This document shows, one piece after another, positions 38,255-48,057 of a stretch of 64,000 nucleotides of DNA (its first letter is position 1; each line of letters begins with the position of its first letter). Source of the DNA: Gemmatimonadota bacterium (lineage in GTDB: Bacteria; Gemmatimonadota; Gemmatimonadetes; Gemmatimonadales; GWC2-71-9); NCBI GenBank assembly GCA_003222055.1, contig QHUT01000070.1, positions 1 through 64,000 of the forward strand, written 5' to 3'. A program made the translations under genes and the position numbers. The notes beneath the pieces are model-generated. The model had not been told where the DNA came from. It saw nothing but the letters and a program-made list of their open reading frames with translations, and searched no databases.

Positions 38255-39870
38255 AGGTGCGCAAAATAGTGATCGTCACGGTGGTGGCCGGTCTGGCACT
38301 CGCCACGGGTGGGTGGTGGCTGCAGCACGAAGCGGCGCCCGCCGGCTCGGTGTACCAGCAGGCGCGCCTGTTCGAGGACGTGCTCGCGCACGTAGCCGAC
38401 TACTACGTCGATTCGATCGACGAGCGGCGGCTCTACCAGCTGGCCATCGACGGCATGCTCGACCAGCTGCACGACCCCTATTCCGTGTTCCTGAAGCGGG
38501 ACGATTTCAAGGCCCTGAACGAAGCGACCACCGGCAACTACGGCGGCCTCGGGATTCAGATCGAGGTCCGCGACGGCTGGATCACCGTCGTGGCACCCCT
38601 GCCGGACACGCCCGCCGAGCGCGCCGGGATCCAGACGGGCGATCAGATCGTCGGGCTGGACGGGCGCTCGACCGAGGGCTGGAAACAGGACCAGGCGGTG
38701 AAGGAGCTGCGCGGGGAAGCGGGGTCGCCGGTCGAGCTCAAGGTGCACCGGGTGGGGATCGAGCAGCCGATCACGTTCAAGGTCACCCGTGCGCAGATCC
38801 ACGTGCGCTCGGTGCAGGTCGCGATGATGCTCGACGACAAGGTCGGCTACGTGCAGCTCGCGCCCGTGAGCGAGACGTCGGCCGCTGAGCTCACCGATGC
38901 GGTGACCGGACTGCTGCAGAAGGGCATGAAGTCCATGATCCTCGACCTGCGCGGCAATCCGGGCGGACTGCTGGACCAGGGGGTCGCGGTGAGCGAGCTG
39001 TTCCTCGACCCGGGCGAGGAAGTCGTCGCCACGCGCGGCCGGGCGCCCAATACCACGCGGACCTACCGCGACGCCAAGCCGCAGCCCTGGCCCAACCTCC
39101 CAGTGGTCGTGCTGGCGAACGGCGGCACGGCCAGCGCCGCGGAGATCATCACGGGGGCGCTGCAGGATCACGACCGGGCCGTGGTCGTCGGAACGCCGAC
39201 GTTCGGCAAGGGGCTCGTGCAGTCGCTCTATCCGCTCACGCCGGAGACGGCCCTCAAGCTGACGACCGCGCGCTGGTACACGCCCAGCGGACGGACAATC
39301 CAGCGCAAGAGCAAGAACGAGGACGACCAGCTGGCCCAGGCCGAAGCAGCGGAGCTTGGGCGCGACAGCACGAAGGTCGACTCGTCGCTGGTGTTCCACA
39401 CCGACCACGGCCGCACGGTGCTGGGCGGCGGCGGCATTCGGCCGGACCTATTCATCAAGCCCGATACGTTCACCACGGTCGAGCGGGCCTTCCTAAAGGC
39501 GTTGGGGAGCAAGATCCCCACGTACCAGGACGTGCGGGCGACCTACGCGCTCGAGGTCAAGGGCTCCGGACGCGTGAAGACGCCGACGTTCAGCGTCACG
39601 CCCGACATGGTGGACGAGGTGCTGCGGCGGCTGCGCGCCCGCGGCGCCGCGGTGCCGGACAGCGTGGTGGCGGGCGCGCGGACGCTGATCGCGGACGATC
39701 TGGGGCGCGAGATCACGCGCTACGTGTTCGGCCGACCGGCGGAGGTGCGGCGCCAGATGGGCGAAGACCGCCAGGTGCAGGCGGCGCTGGCGCTGGCGCG
39801 CCGCGCCAAGTCGCCCCAGGACCTCCTGTCGCTCGCCGCCGCCCAGACGCCGGCCACCCCGCGCAACTGA
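38251..39870 (+). CDS. ctpA: S41 family C-terminal processing peptidase
   Basis: PDZ (GGLGIQIEVRDGWITVVAPLPDTPAERAGIQTGDQI) and ANGGTASAAEIITGAL with catalytic Ser, FGKGLVQ Lys. Confidence 0.94.
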   Translation: MKVRKIVIVTVVAGLALATGGWWLQHEAAPAGSVYQQARLFEDVLAHVADYYVDSIDERRLYQLAIDGMLDQLHDPYSVFLKRDDFKALNEATTGNYGGLGIQIEVRDGWITVVAPLPDTPAERAGIQTGDQIVGLDGRSTEGWKQDQAVKELRGEAGSPVELKVHRVGIEQPITFKVTRAQIHVRSVQVAMMLDDKVGYVQLAPVSETSAAELTDAVTGLLQKGMKSMILDLRGNPGGLLDQGVAVSELFLDPGEEVVATRGRAPNTTRTYRDAKPQPWPNLPVVVLANGGTASAAEIITGALQDHDRAVVVGTPTFGKGLVQSLYPLTPETALKLTTARWYTPSGRTIQRKSKNEDDQLAQAEAAELGRDSTKVDSSLVFHTDHGRTVLGGGGIRPDLFIKPDTFTTVERAFLKALGSKIPTYQDVRATYALEVKGSGRVKTPTFSVTPDMVDEVLRRLRARGAAVPDSVVAGARTLIADDLGREITRYVFGRPAEVRRQMGEDRQVQAALALARRAKSPQDLLSLAAAQTPATPRN

Positions 39871-40745
39871 ACCGCTCGGTCGGCATCATCGGGCCCGGCC
39901 GGGCGGGGGTGGGGCTGGGGCTCGCGCTGGTCGGGGCCGGATACGCGGTCGAGCTGCACGGCCGCAGCAAGAAATCCGTGCCGCGGCCGCTCACGCTCAC
40001 CGTGGGTCCCGGCGACCAGCCTCCTCCCTGGATCGCTCAGCCGGCCGTCGTCATCCTCGCCGTGCGCGACGACGCGATTCGCCCTCTGGCGGGCGCACTC
40101 GCCGACGCCGGTGCGGTCGAGGGGCGGCAGGTCGTGCTGCACCTCTCCGGCGTGCACGGCCAGGAGGCGCTTGGGCCCCTGGTCGGATCGCGCGCCGCGC
40201 TCGGCTCGCTGCACCCACTCCAGACCATTTCCGAGCCCGAGCGCGCCGCCGAGCGCCTGAAAGGCGCCTGGGCCGCGGTGGAAGGCATGCCGCGCGCCGT
40301 GGAAGTGGCGGAGCGCCTGGCCCAGGATCTCGGGCTGCGCCCATTCCGCATTCCATCCCAGGCGAAGCCGATGTACCACGCGGGCGCCGTGTTCGCCTCG
40401 AACTACTTCGTGGTGGTGGAAGCGGTCGCGCAGCGGCTGCTGCGGCACGCGGGGCTCTCCGACGCCGAGGCCTGGCAGGCCTTGCGGCCGTTAGTGGAGG
40501 GTACGCTCGAGAATCTCGGGCAACTGGGGCCGCTGGCCGCGCTCACGGGCCCGGTGGCACGGGGAGACGAAGCCACGATCCGTCGCCACGTCGAGGCGCT
40601 CACCCGGGACGACGCGGCATTGTACCGAGTCCTGGGGCGGGCCGCGCTCGAGCTGGCACAGAAGCGGGGGATGGACCAGGCCACGGCGACGCGGATCGCC
40701 GCGGCGCTGGCCACGGATCTGCCGCCGGTGATCCGTAAGGCGTAG
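39867..40745 (+). CDS. Rossmann-like/DUF2520 domain protein; start uncertain (possible CTG overlapping the upstream stop)
   Basis: VGIIGPGRAGVGLGLALVGAGY; LHLSGVHGQEAL; GSLHPLQTI; YHAGAVFASNY. Confidence 0.8.
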   Translation: MNRSVGIIGPGRAGVGLGLALVGAGYAVELHGRSKKSVPRPLTLTVGPGDQPPPWIAQPAVVILAVRDDAIRPLAGALADAGAVEGRQVVLHLSGVHGQEALGPLVGSRAALGSLHPLQTISEPERAAERLKGAWAAVEGMPRAVEVAERLAQDLGLRPFRIPSQAKPMYHAGAVFASNYFVVVEAVAQRLLRHAGLSDAEAWQALRPLVEGTLENLGQLGPLAALTGPVARGDEATIRRHVEALTRDDAALYRVLGRAALELAQKRGMDQATATRIAAALATDLPPVIRKA

Positions 40746-40778
40746 CGTACCAACAAACATCATTAAATATAATCAAAG

Positions 40779-40807
40779 TTGACATAACAGTAGTAAGTGA
40801 GTAGCTT
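40779..40807 (+). promoter_or_regulatory. Putative -35 (TTGACA) promoter in an AT-rich gap
   Basis: TTGACA at 40779-40784 in a strikingly AT-rich ~55-bp stretch upstream of the Yip1-like gene; -10 weak. Confidence 0.35.
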
Positions 40808-40833
40808 GGGCCTCACACTCCAGGGGCCCGTCC

Positions 40834-41646
40834 ATGGCCACCGACCCGCCGATCACGAGCTACTCCGAGTTCCTGAAAGCGCTGCTCAGCGACCGGGAAC
40901 GCTTCTTCGAGGAGGTCGTCGAGGGCGTCGCGCTTCGCAGCAAGCTTCGATATGCCGTCGTCACGATCATCGCACTTTCCGGGTTCTTCGGACTCGTCGC
41001 CGGCGCCTATTCGGGGCCCGCGCAGGCGGTGTCTGCCGGAGTCAAATTGCCTTTTCTGTTCTTCGCGACGTTCACCGTTTGCTTTCCGGCCTTTTTCGTG
41101 GTGCAGGTCCTGGTCGGCTCCCGATTGCGCCTGCTGCAGGTGGTTGTCCTGGTGTTCGGTGCGCTGGCGCTTACGTCCGTGCTGCTCGCGGCGTTCGTGC
41201 CGGTCACGGCGTTCTTTCTCATCAGCGGCGCGAACTACTACTTCCAGCACCTTCTGAACATCGCGATCGCGGGCGTGGCGGGAGTGTTCGGCATGTACGC
41301 CCTGCACGAGGGGCTGGGCGTGGTCTGCGAGAAGCGCGGCGTTTATCCGCGCAAGGCGCTCACCATCATGCGCGCGTGGGCGCTGTTGTTCGCATTCGTC
41401 GGCATCCAGCTGGCGTGGAGTCTTCGCCCATTCCTGGGTGACCGCAATGAGCCGTTCCAGGTGTTCGGCACGTACCAGGGCAACTTCTACGCGGCGATCA
41501 TCTACGCGGTGAACAAGCTGATGTCCGGCGACGAGAAGGCCGCTCCCTCGCCGGGCAAGCGGGACACGGTCCCTCGATTTCGCGGCCTGAGCATTCCCCC
41601 GTTCGACACGGCGGCCGATTCGGCACATCGACCGAGGCGGCCATGA
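40834..41646 (+). CDS. Yip1-like integral membrane protein
   Basis: Five or so TM segments; general YIP1-type architecture. Confidence 0.55.
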   Translation: MATDPPITSYSEFLKALLSDRERFFEEVVEGVALRSKLRYAVVTIIALSGFFGLVAGAYSGPAQAVSAGVKLPFLFFATFTVCFPAFFVVQVLVGSRLRLLQVVVLVFGALALTSVLLAAFVPVTAFFLISGANYYFQHLLNIAIAGVAGVFGMYALHEGLGVVCEKRGVYPRKALTIMRAWALLFAFVGIQLAWSLRPFLGDRNEPFQVFGTYQGNFYAAIIYAVNKLMSGDEKAAPSPGKRDTVPRFRGLSIPPFDTAADSAHRPRRP

Positions 41647-41873
41647 CACCTCATGAGAGAGGGGCTCGTGGACCGTCCCTCGACAACGAGATTCTCACGA
41701 TCGAGGAGGTCGCCGCCTATTTGCGGCTCACGCCACAGACCATCTACAAGTGGGCCCAGGAGAAACGGATTCCGGCGGCGAAACTGGGAAAGGAGTGGCG
41801 CTTTCGGAAGAGCATCGTCGACCGGTGGTTGGATGACCAGATCCTGCGGAATGAATCCGCGTCCGGCCGGTGA
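41643..41873 (+). CDS. Excisionase-family/MerR-type HTH DNA-binding protein
   Basis: EILTIEEVAAYLRLTPQTIYKWAQEKRIPAAKLGKEWRFRKSIVDRWLDDQ. Confidence 0.9.
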   Translation: MTPHERGARGPSLDNEILTIEEVAAYLRLTPQTIYKWAQEKRIPAAKLGKEWRFRKSIVDRWLDDQILRNESASGR

Positions 41874-41922
41874 GGCCGTTCTTCAGGAGCACCGTTCCGG
41901 TCGTCGTCCGCGGCTCTAGGAA

Positions 41923-41961
41923 CGCAGATCCTGCGCGCCTGCGGCGCTCAGGATGACAGGC
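41923..41961. repeat. Single arm of the cagatcc..cgcgcctgcggcgctcaggatgaca repeat
   Basis: Near-identical to 7596-7631. Confidence 0.8.
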
Positions 41962-41996
41962 CCGCCCCTTCGCGGGAAGAAAAAGGAGGGACGACT

Positions 41997-42749
41997 CTAC
42001 TGATCCACCACCCGTACTCCGGCCGGGGGCGAAAACGTGAGCTCGCGCCCCGGCACGCCGCCGTTCACCCGGATCTCCCGCAGCATCACCGTGCGCCGCT
42101 GACCCGACGCCTCCACGATATCGAGGCGGCGCACCAGGGCGTCGTCCCGGCTCACCCAGATCGTCGCCTCGCTGTAGGGTTGGTCGCCCGTCTTGGGCAC
42201 GAGCACCACCACATCGGCCACGCCCTCCGCGAGCGAATCGACCCGGACGTAGCGCGCCGTGTAGCGTTCCCGCGGATGCTCGACGAACTGTCCGATCAGG
42301 TTCGGGCCGGTGGAGCCGTACTCCGGAATGCGGGAGCGCAGCACCTGGCCCGGCGTCGTGCTCGGCGTGTAGAGCCAGAGAAAGCGCCCGTCCGCCACAA
42401 TGCGGTCGCCTTTGGGGTCGGTGAACCGCATGGCGAAGCGACTGGGACGCATCTGGTACAATCGGCCGCGCGTCGTGTCGGGGGCGCCCAGCATCGGATT
42501 GGCCACGACCTGCACGAAGTCGGCCGAGAGACTGGCGATGGTCTGATACACGGCGCTCGCGCGGTCCAGGATCGGCCAAGGATCCGGAGACTGGAGCGCG
42601 AGGGAGAGGCCGATCGCAGCGATTGCGGATTGTGGATTGCGGATTGCGGATTGGATGGGCCGCCTGCTGAGTCGCGAGGGCGAGTGCCCGTATCGACGCG
42701 TGTCTCTCAATTCCGCAATCCGCAATCGGCAATCCACAATTTTTCTCAT
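41997..42749 (-). CDS. lolA: LolA-like outer-membrane lipoprotein carrier protein with repeat-derived N-terminus
   Basis: [62 protein letters not shown] overlaps the aroF stop as ATGA. Confidence 0.82.
   Translation of the reverse strand: MRKIVDCRLRIAELRDTRRYGHSPSRLSRRPIQSAIRNPQSAIAAIGLSLALQSPDPWPILDRASAVYQTIASLSADFVQVVANPMLGAPDTTRGRLYQMRPSRFAMRFTDPKGDRIVADGRFLWLYTPSTTPGQVLRSRIPEYGSTGPNLIGQFVEHPRERYTARYVRVDSLAEGVADVVVLVPKTGDQPYSEATIWVSRDDALVRRLDIVEASGQRRTVMLREIRVNGGVPGRELTFSPPAGVRVVDQ
42621..42744. repeat. Heptamer-periodic inverted-arm element (unit GATTGCG) inside the lolA 5' end
   Basis: gattgcg-gattgtg-gattgcg-gattgcg ... ccgcaat-ccgcaat-cggcaat-ccacaat. Confidence 0.9.
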
Positions 42750-43786
42750 GCCCCCACCCCCGCCGGCTCCGCCACACGTCTCCCGATCACGTCCGCGATC
42801 ACCCGGATCTCCCGCATCAGCTGAGCGAACTGGTCGGGATAGAGCGTTTGCGCGCCGTCCGAGAGCGCCTGCTCCGGATCGGGGTGCACCTCGACCATGA
42901 TCCCGTCTGCTCCGGCCGCCACCGCGGCGCGGGCCATCGGGATCACTTTGTCGCGCAGCCCGGTGCCGTGCGACGGATCGGCGATGATGGGCAGGTGCGA
43001 CAGCTTGTGCACCACGGGGATGGCCGTGAGGTCGAAGACGTTGCGCGTGGCCGTGTCGAACCCGCGGATGCCCCGCTCGCACAGGATCACGTCGTGATTG
43101 CCCTCGGCGAGCAGGTACTCGGCCGAGAGGAGTAGCTCCTCGATCGTCGCGGACATGCCGCGCTTCAGGAGCACCGGTTTCTTCGCTCGTCCCGCGATCT
43201 TGAGCAGCGAGAAATTCTGCATGTTGCGGGCGCCGACCTGGATGATGTCGGCGACTTCGGCGACGTAGCCGATGCCGTCTGCATCCATCGCCTCGGTGCA
43301 GATCAGCAGCCCGGTCTCCTCGCGCGCCTTGGCGAGCAGCTTCAGGCCGGGTCGGCCAAGGCCCTGGAACGCGTACGGTGAGGTGCGCGGTTTCCAGGCT
43401 CCCCCCCGGAGGATCACGGCACCCGCTTCCTTCACGAGCCGTGCCGCCTCGATGATCTGGCGCTCACTTTCGACCGAGCACGGCCCCGCGATCGTCACGA
43501 CCTCGGGTCCGCCCACCGTCACGGCCCCCCCGAGCCGCACCACGGTGTTTTCGCTCTTCCACTCGCGGCTCACCTGCTTGTACGGCTTGGAGACGTGGAT
43601 CACGTCCTGGACGCCGGGCAGGCCTTCGAGCCGAGAGGCGTCGACGCGCCCATCGTTGCCCACCAGGCCGACGGCGGTGCGCTGCGCGCCGGGCATGGGC
43701 CGCGCCTTGTAGCCCATCTCCTCGATCACCGCGATCACGCGCCGCACCTCCGCTTCGGTCGCGCCGTGTCGCATCACGATCAGCAC
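42746..43786 (-). CDS. aroF: 3-deoxy-7-phosphoheptulonate synthase (B. subtilis-type, with N-terminal regulatory domain)
   Basis: [68 protein letters not shown]. Confidence 0.95.
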   Translation of the reverse strand: MLIVMRHGATEAEVRRVIAVIEEMGYKARPMPGAQRTAVGLVGNDGRVDASRLEGLPGVQDVIHVSKPYKQVSREWKSENTVVRLGGAVTVGGPEVVTIAGPCSVESERQIIEAARLVKEAGAVILRGGAWKPRTSPYAFQGLGRPGLKLLAKAREETGLLICTEAMDADGIGYVAEVADIIQVGARNMQNFSLLKIAGRAKKPVLLKRGMSATIEELLLSAEYLLAEGNHDVILCERGIRGFDTATRNVFDLTAIPVVHKLSHLPIIADPSHGTGLRDKVIPMARAAVAAGADGIMVEVHPDPEQALSDGAQTLYPDQFAQLMREIRVIADVIGRRVAEPAGVGA

Positions 43787-43788
43787 TG

Positions 43789-44562
43789 CTACGCCCCTCC
43801 CCCTCCGATGGTGAACCGGTCTCCGTCGCGCGCGGCGGTCACGGGTCCAGTGAAGCGCGCGCCGGCCGTGCGCGCCGGGTCCGAATTCTCTACCGGAGGA
43901 TAGAAGTGCGTCAAGACGAGCCGCCGGGCGCCGGCCTCGCGGGCGAGGTCGCCCGCCTGCTCCGGCGTCAGGTGCATCTCCATCGCCAGGTCGGCGGGCA
44001 GCGAGCACTCCGCGAGCAGCAGGTCGGCGCCCGCGGCCCAGCGGGCGAGTTTGCTCGAGGGCCCCGTGTCACCGGTGTACACCAGGCGCCCTTCCGGGGC
44101 GGCGATGGACAGAGCGACGCTTTCCTGAGTATGCGGCACGGGGAACGTCTCGAGGCTCACGTCTTTGTCGAGCGGGAACGGCTCGCCCGCCTGGACGTCG
44201 AGAATGCCGATGGGAAACCCCGGGTCGAGCAGCCAGGGGCCGTAGCCCTCGGCCAGCTTCTTCAGGAGCCGCACCACGCCCGGCGGCCCGAGAATCACGA
44301 ACGGCTCCCGGCGCGCCGGCACCGCCGTGTATTTGAGCGCGTACACCAGCATCGGCAGCTCCCCCCAGTGGTCGGGGTGGAAATGCGACAGCACGACGTG
44401 CGTGATCTGGTGCCACGGCAGGCCGAATTGCGCCAGGCGGTGCAGGGCGCCCGCGCCGCAGTCGAGCAGGATCTTGAGATTGCCGCGGCCGACCCAGTGG
44501 CACGCCGAGGTCCGGCTCGCGGACGGCGCCACGGTGCCGGTCCCGACGGTGACGAGCTCCAC
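43789..44562 (-). CDS. MBL-fold hydrolase (RNase Z-like)
   Basis: [51 protein letters not shown]. Confidence 0.88.
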   Translation of the reverse strand: MELVTVGTGTVAPSASRTSACHWVGRGNLKILLDCGAGALHRLAQFGLPWHQITHVVLSHFHPDHWGELPMLVYALKYTAVPARREPFVILGPPGVVRLLKKLAEGYGPWLLDPGFPIGILDVQAGEPFPLDKDVSLETFPVPHTQESVALSIAAPEGRLVYTGDTGPSSKLARWAAGADLLLAECSLPADLAMEMHLTPEQAGDLAREAGARRLVLTHFYPPVENSDPARTAGARFTGPVTAARDGDRFTIGGGGA

Positions 44563-47500
44563 TCAGGCCGGTTCCATCTGACCCAGCCGGACGCCCACGA
44601 TGGTCGAGACGCCGGGCTCCTGCATGGTGACGCCGTACACGGCGTCCGCGGCCTGCATGGTGCGGGGGTTGTGCGTGATGACGATGAACTGGGTCTGGTC
44701 CTTGAACTCCGCGAGCAGGCGCACGTAGCGCCCCACGTTGGCGTCGTCGAGTGGCGCGTCCACCTCGTCGAGCAGGCAGAAAGGGCTGGGCTTCGTCAGG
44801 AAGATCGCGAACAGGAGCGACACGGCCACCAGCGTCCGTTCGCCCGACGAGAGCAGGTGAATGCGCTGCGTGCGCTTGCCGCGGGGCGCGGCGTGGATCT
44901 CGATCTCGCTCTCGAGCGGCTCGGCTTCGTTCGCCAGCCGCACGTCGCATTCGCCCCCGCCGAACAGCGTCTGGAACACAGTGCGGAAGTTCTCGCGCAC
45001 TTTGCCGAACGATTCGAGGAACATCGCTTTCGCCGTCTGGTCGATCTCGCGCGCCGCCTGCTGCAGCGACTGGCGCGCGGCCACGAGATCGTCGCGCTGC
45101 GTCATCAGGAACTCGAGGCGCTTCATTTCCTCGGCGTGCTCGTCGACCGCGAGCGCGTTCACCGGTCCGACCGCGTCGATCGCCGCCCGAAGCCGGTCGT
45201 TCTCCTGGCGCAGCCACTCCACGTCTCCCGCCACTTCGGGGGCCTCGGCGAGCAGCTGATCGAGCGGCTTGCGCCACTCGGCCTCGATCTGCGCGACGAG
45301 CCCGCGGCGGGTCCCGAGAATCTCGGTCCGCTCGAGCTCGAGCTTGTGCTCTTGAGCGGCCCGGGCTTCGAGCGCGGTGCGGGCGGCGTCGAGCGCGCCC
45401 TCGGACCGGGCGAGGCGCGCGTCCGCCTCCGCCACCTGCGCTTCCGCGTCGCGCGCGGCAGCTTCCAGCGCGCCCACCGCGAGGCGACGCTCCTTGAGCG
45501 TGTCCTCCCACTGCGCCTGCTGCGCCGTGAGCGTCGTGGTATCGTGGTCCAGCGCCGCGATCTCCTCCACGAGCGTCGCCACCTGGTGGCGGGCTTCGTC
45601 GGTTTCGGCGGCGGCACGCGCCGCGCGCTCGCGCGCGGCGGCGAGCCGCGCCTCTACCTGAGCCGCGTCCACCTGCCACTTCACCCGCTGTTCCCGCGCC
45701 GCTTCCTGTCCGGTCTCGAGCTCGACCAACCGCTGCCGCTCACCACCGAGGCGTTCGTCGAGCCGCACGCGCTCCACCTCGTGCGTGTCGACCTCGCCGT
45801 GCAGGGCCGTGAGCCGGGCCTCCACTTCGGACAGGCGCGTCGACAGGCGCTCGACCTGGGCGGTCGCGTCCGCCGCCTCGCGCTGCGCATGGGCGGCGGC
45901 GCGCTCGGCGTCGCCCTTCGACGCTGCCGACTCGAGCTCCCGGTGGCGGGCCTGCTCCGCCGCCTCGGCGGCCGTCGCGAAGGCGGCTTCCGCCGCGGCG
46001 AGCTCGGCGAGCGTGTGCTCCAGCGCGGCCGCGGAGGCCCCGCGGGCCGCTTCGGCGTCCGCGACTTCCTGGGCCAGCGCATCGAGATCGGCCCGTCGCT
46101 GCAACGGTCCGCCTCCCTTCGCCCGCCCCGCCGCCGCGCGACCCGCCAGGAACACGGCCCCGTTGGCCCGTCGCAGCGCGCGGCTCCCGCGTCCTTCGCC
46201 GTCCAGCACCTCGTGTCCGGCGAGCAGCGCGTGCACCCACGCCGCCGCCGGCCCGTCCACGCGCAGACCCTCCTGGAGGGGATGCCCGTCCGCGGCGAGC
46301 GCGGGGCCGGGTACGCTGGGGAGCAGCACGAGCGGGCCCGGCTGCGCCTGGTCGTGCCAACGACGGACCGCGTCCACCGCCGCGGCGTCCCGCACGAGGA
46401 CCGCATGCAGCCATTCGCCCAACAGCTGTTCCGCCAGCTCCGCGTCGCGCCGCCCGGTGCGCACGAAATCCGAGAGTGGACCGATCACCGCGTCGCCGAA
46501 CTGCGCTTTCTCCTTGAGCAGCGCCTGCGCCGCCGGGGCGAGCCCCACCCGCTGGCGCTCCAGCTCGGCGAGCGCGTCGCGCCGGGCCGCCACCTGCGCC
46601 AGCGCCTCCTCGGTCTGACCCCGCGTCGCGCGACCGCGCGTCTCCCGCTCCTTGAGCTCCGCCACCTGGCGCCGAGCCCGCTCCAGCTGTTCCGCGGCCT
46701 CCGCCGCCGCCAGCTCGAGCGCCGCGGCCTGCTGCGCCCGTGTGCCCACGGCGGCCGTCGCAGCCCACTCGGCTACGGCGCGCGCGGCCCGCTCCTGCGA
46801 GGCCTGCGCCAGCTGCTGACCCAGCTCGCCGCGTTCGCGCTCGAGCGCCGTGCGCTCGAGCTCGAGCGCCCGGAACGCCTCCGCCCGGCGTTGGGCCGCC
46901 TCCTCCAGCTCCCGCACGGCGGTGCGCTGCGCCACCAGCCGGTCGCGCACCTCCTGCTCGAGCGCGGTACGACCCGCCAGCTCTTGCCCCACCGACCCGA
47001 GGTCGCCCTCCGCGGCCGCGCACTCGGCTTCCGCCGCCGCCCGCTCGCGCTCCGTCTGCAGCGCGCGCTCCGCTTCCTGCTCGCGCCGCCGGCCGGCGGT
47101 GGTGCGCCGCTGGCCCGCATTCCGCAGCCGCTCGGCGGCGAGCGCGAGGTCGCCCTCGAGGCGACCCACCTCCAGCCGCGCCTCGTTCAGCCGGCGCTCG
47201 ACGTCGGTGCGCCGTGCCTCGGCGGTGTGCCGGGCCTGGACTTCCGCTTCGCGTGCCTGCTCGGCGTCCGCCTGCTTCGTGCGCTCCGCCGGAAGCGCCG
47301 CCGCCAACTGCTCCGCCCGCTGGCCCAGGCCCCCCAACGCGAGATCGAAGTCCTCGAGCTCGTGTCGCACCAGCGTGAGCGCGATCCCGAAGCGCTCCTC
47401 GATCATCTTGACATAGCGCTCCGCCTTGCCGCGCTGGCGCGCCAGGCTGCGCACCTGTGTCTGGACCTCGCTCACCAGATCCTCGAGTCGGGCGAGGTCG

Positions 47501-48057
47501 GCCGCCGTCTCTTCCAGCCGGCGCTCGGTGCTCGTCTTGCGGTCGCGGTACAGCCCGATCCCAGCCGCTTCTTCGAACAAGGCGCGCCGCTCCTCGGCCT
47601 TCTCGGATAGGAGCGCCTCGATCATCCTGGCTTCCATCACGACCGCGGCGTCCACACCGAGGCCCGTGCCGCGCAGCAGGTCCTGGATGTCGCGCAGCCG
47701 CACGGGCGATCGGTTCAGCAGGTACTCACTCTGGCCCGAGCGGGAGAGCCGGCGCGTCACCAGCACTTCCTGGTACGCGATGGGAAGAGTGCCGTCCGTG
47801 TTGTCGAACACGAGTGACACTTCCGCCACGTTCACCGGGCGGCGGCCGGTCGAGCCCTGAAAGATCACGTCCTCCATCTTGCCGCCGCGCAACAGGCGCG
47901 GCGATTGCTCGCCCAGCACCCAGCGCACGGCGTCGGAGATGTTCGACTTGCCGCAGCCGTTCGGCCCCACGATGGCCGTCACCCCGGCCTCGAACGGCAG
48001 CTCGACCGCGCCCGCGAACGACTTGAACCCCGACAGCTCCAGCCGGGTCAATCTCAT
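44563..48057 (-). CDS. smc: Chromosome segregation protein SMC
   Basis: MRLTRLELSGFKSFA; Walker A GPNGCGKSNISDAVRWVLGEQS; long coiled coils and hinge; C-terminal LLSSGERTLVAVSLLFAIF and CLLDEVDAPLDDANV. Confidence 0.96.
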   Translation of the reverse strand: MRLTRLELSGFKSFAGAVELPFEAGVTAIVGPNGCGKSNISDAVRWVLGEQSPRLLRGGKMEDVIFQGSTGRRPVNVAEVSLVFDNTDGTLPIAYQEVLVTRRLSRSGQSEYLLNRSPVRLRDIQDLLRGTGLGVDAAVVMEARMIEALLSEKAEERRALFEEAAGIGLYRDRKTSTERRLEETAADLARLEDLVSEVQTQVRSLARQRGKAERYVKMIEERFGIALTLVRHELEDFDLALGGLGQRAEQLAAALPAERTKQADAEQAREAEVQARHTAEARRTDVERRLNEARLEVGRLEGDLALAAERLRNAGQRRTTAGRRREQEAERALQTERERAAAEAECAAAEGDLGSVGQELAGRTALEQEVRDRLVAQRTAVRELEEAAQRRAEAFRALELERTALERERGELGQQLAQASQERAARAVAEWAATAAVGTRAQQAAALELAAAEAAEQLERARRQVAELKERETRGRATRGQTEEALAQVAARRDALAELERQRVGLAPAAQALLKEKAQFGDAVIGPLSDFVRTGRRDAELAEQLLGEWLHAVLVRDAAAVDAVRRWHDQAQPGPLVLLPSVPGPALAADGHPLQEGLRVDGPAAAWVHALLAGHEVLDGEGRGSRALRRANGAVFLAGRAAAGRAKGGGPLQRRADLDALAQEVADAEAARGASAAALEHTLAELAAAEAAFATAAEAAEQARHRELESAASKGDAERAAAHAQREAADATAQVERLSTRLSEVEARLTALHGEVDTHEVERVRLDERLGGERQRLVELETGQEAAREQRVKWQVDAAQVEARLAAARERAARAAAETDEARHQVATLVEEIAALDHDTTTLTAQQAQWEDTLKERRLAVGALEAAARDAEAQVAEADARLARSEGALDAARTALEARAAQEHKLELERTEILGTRRGLVAQIEAEWRKPLDQLLAEAPEVAGDVEWLRQENDRLRAAIDAVGPVNALAVDEHAEEMKRLEFLMTQRDDLVAARQSLQQAAREIDQTAKAMFLESFGKVRENFRTVFQTLFGGGECDVRLANEAEPLESEIEIHAAPRGKRTQRIHLLSSGERTLVAVSLLFAIFLTKPSPFCLLDEVDAPLDDANVGRYVRLLAEFKDQTQFIVITHNPRTMQAADAVYGVTMQEPGVSTIVGVRLGQMEPA

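Noticed and set aside
43906-47610. 1234-aa plus-strand ORF
   Set aside because: Antisense shadow of smc in high-GC DNA; low-complexity Arg/Glu-rich translation with no domain-like motifs.
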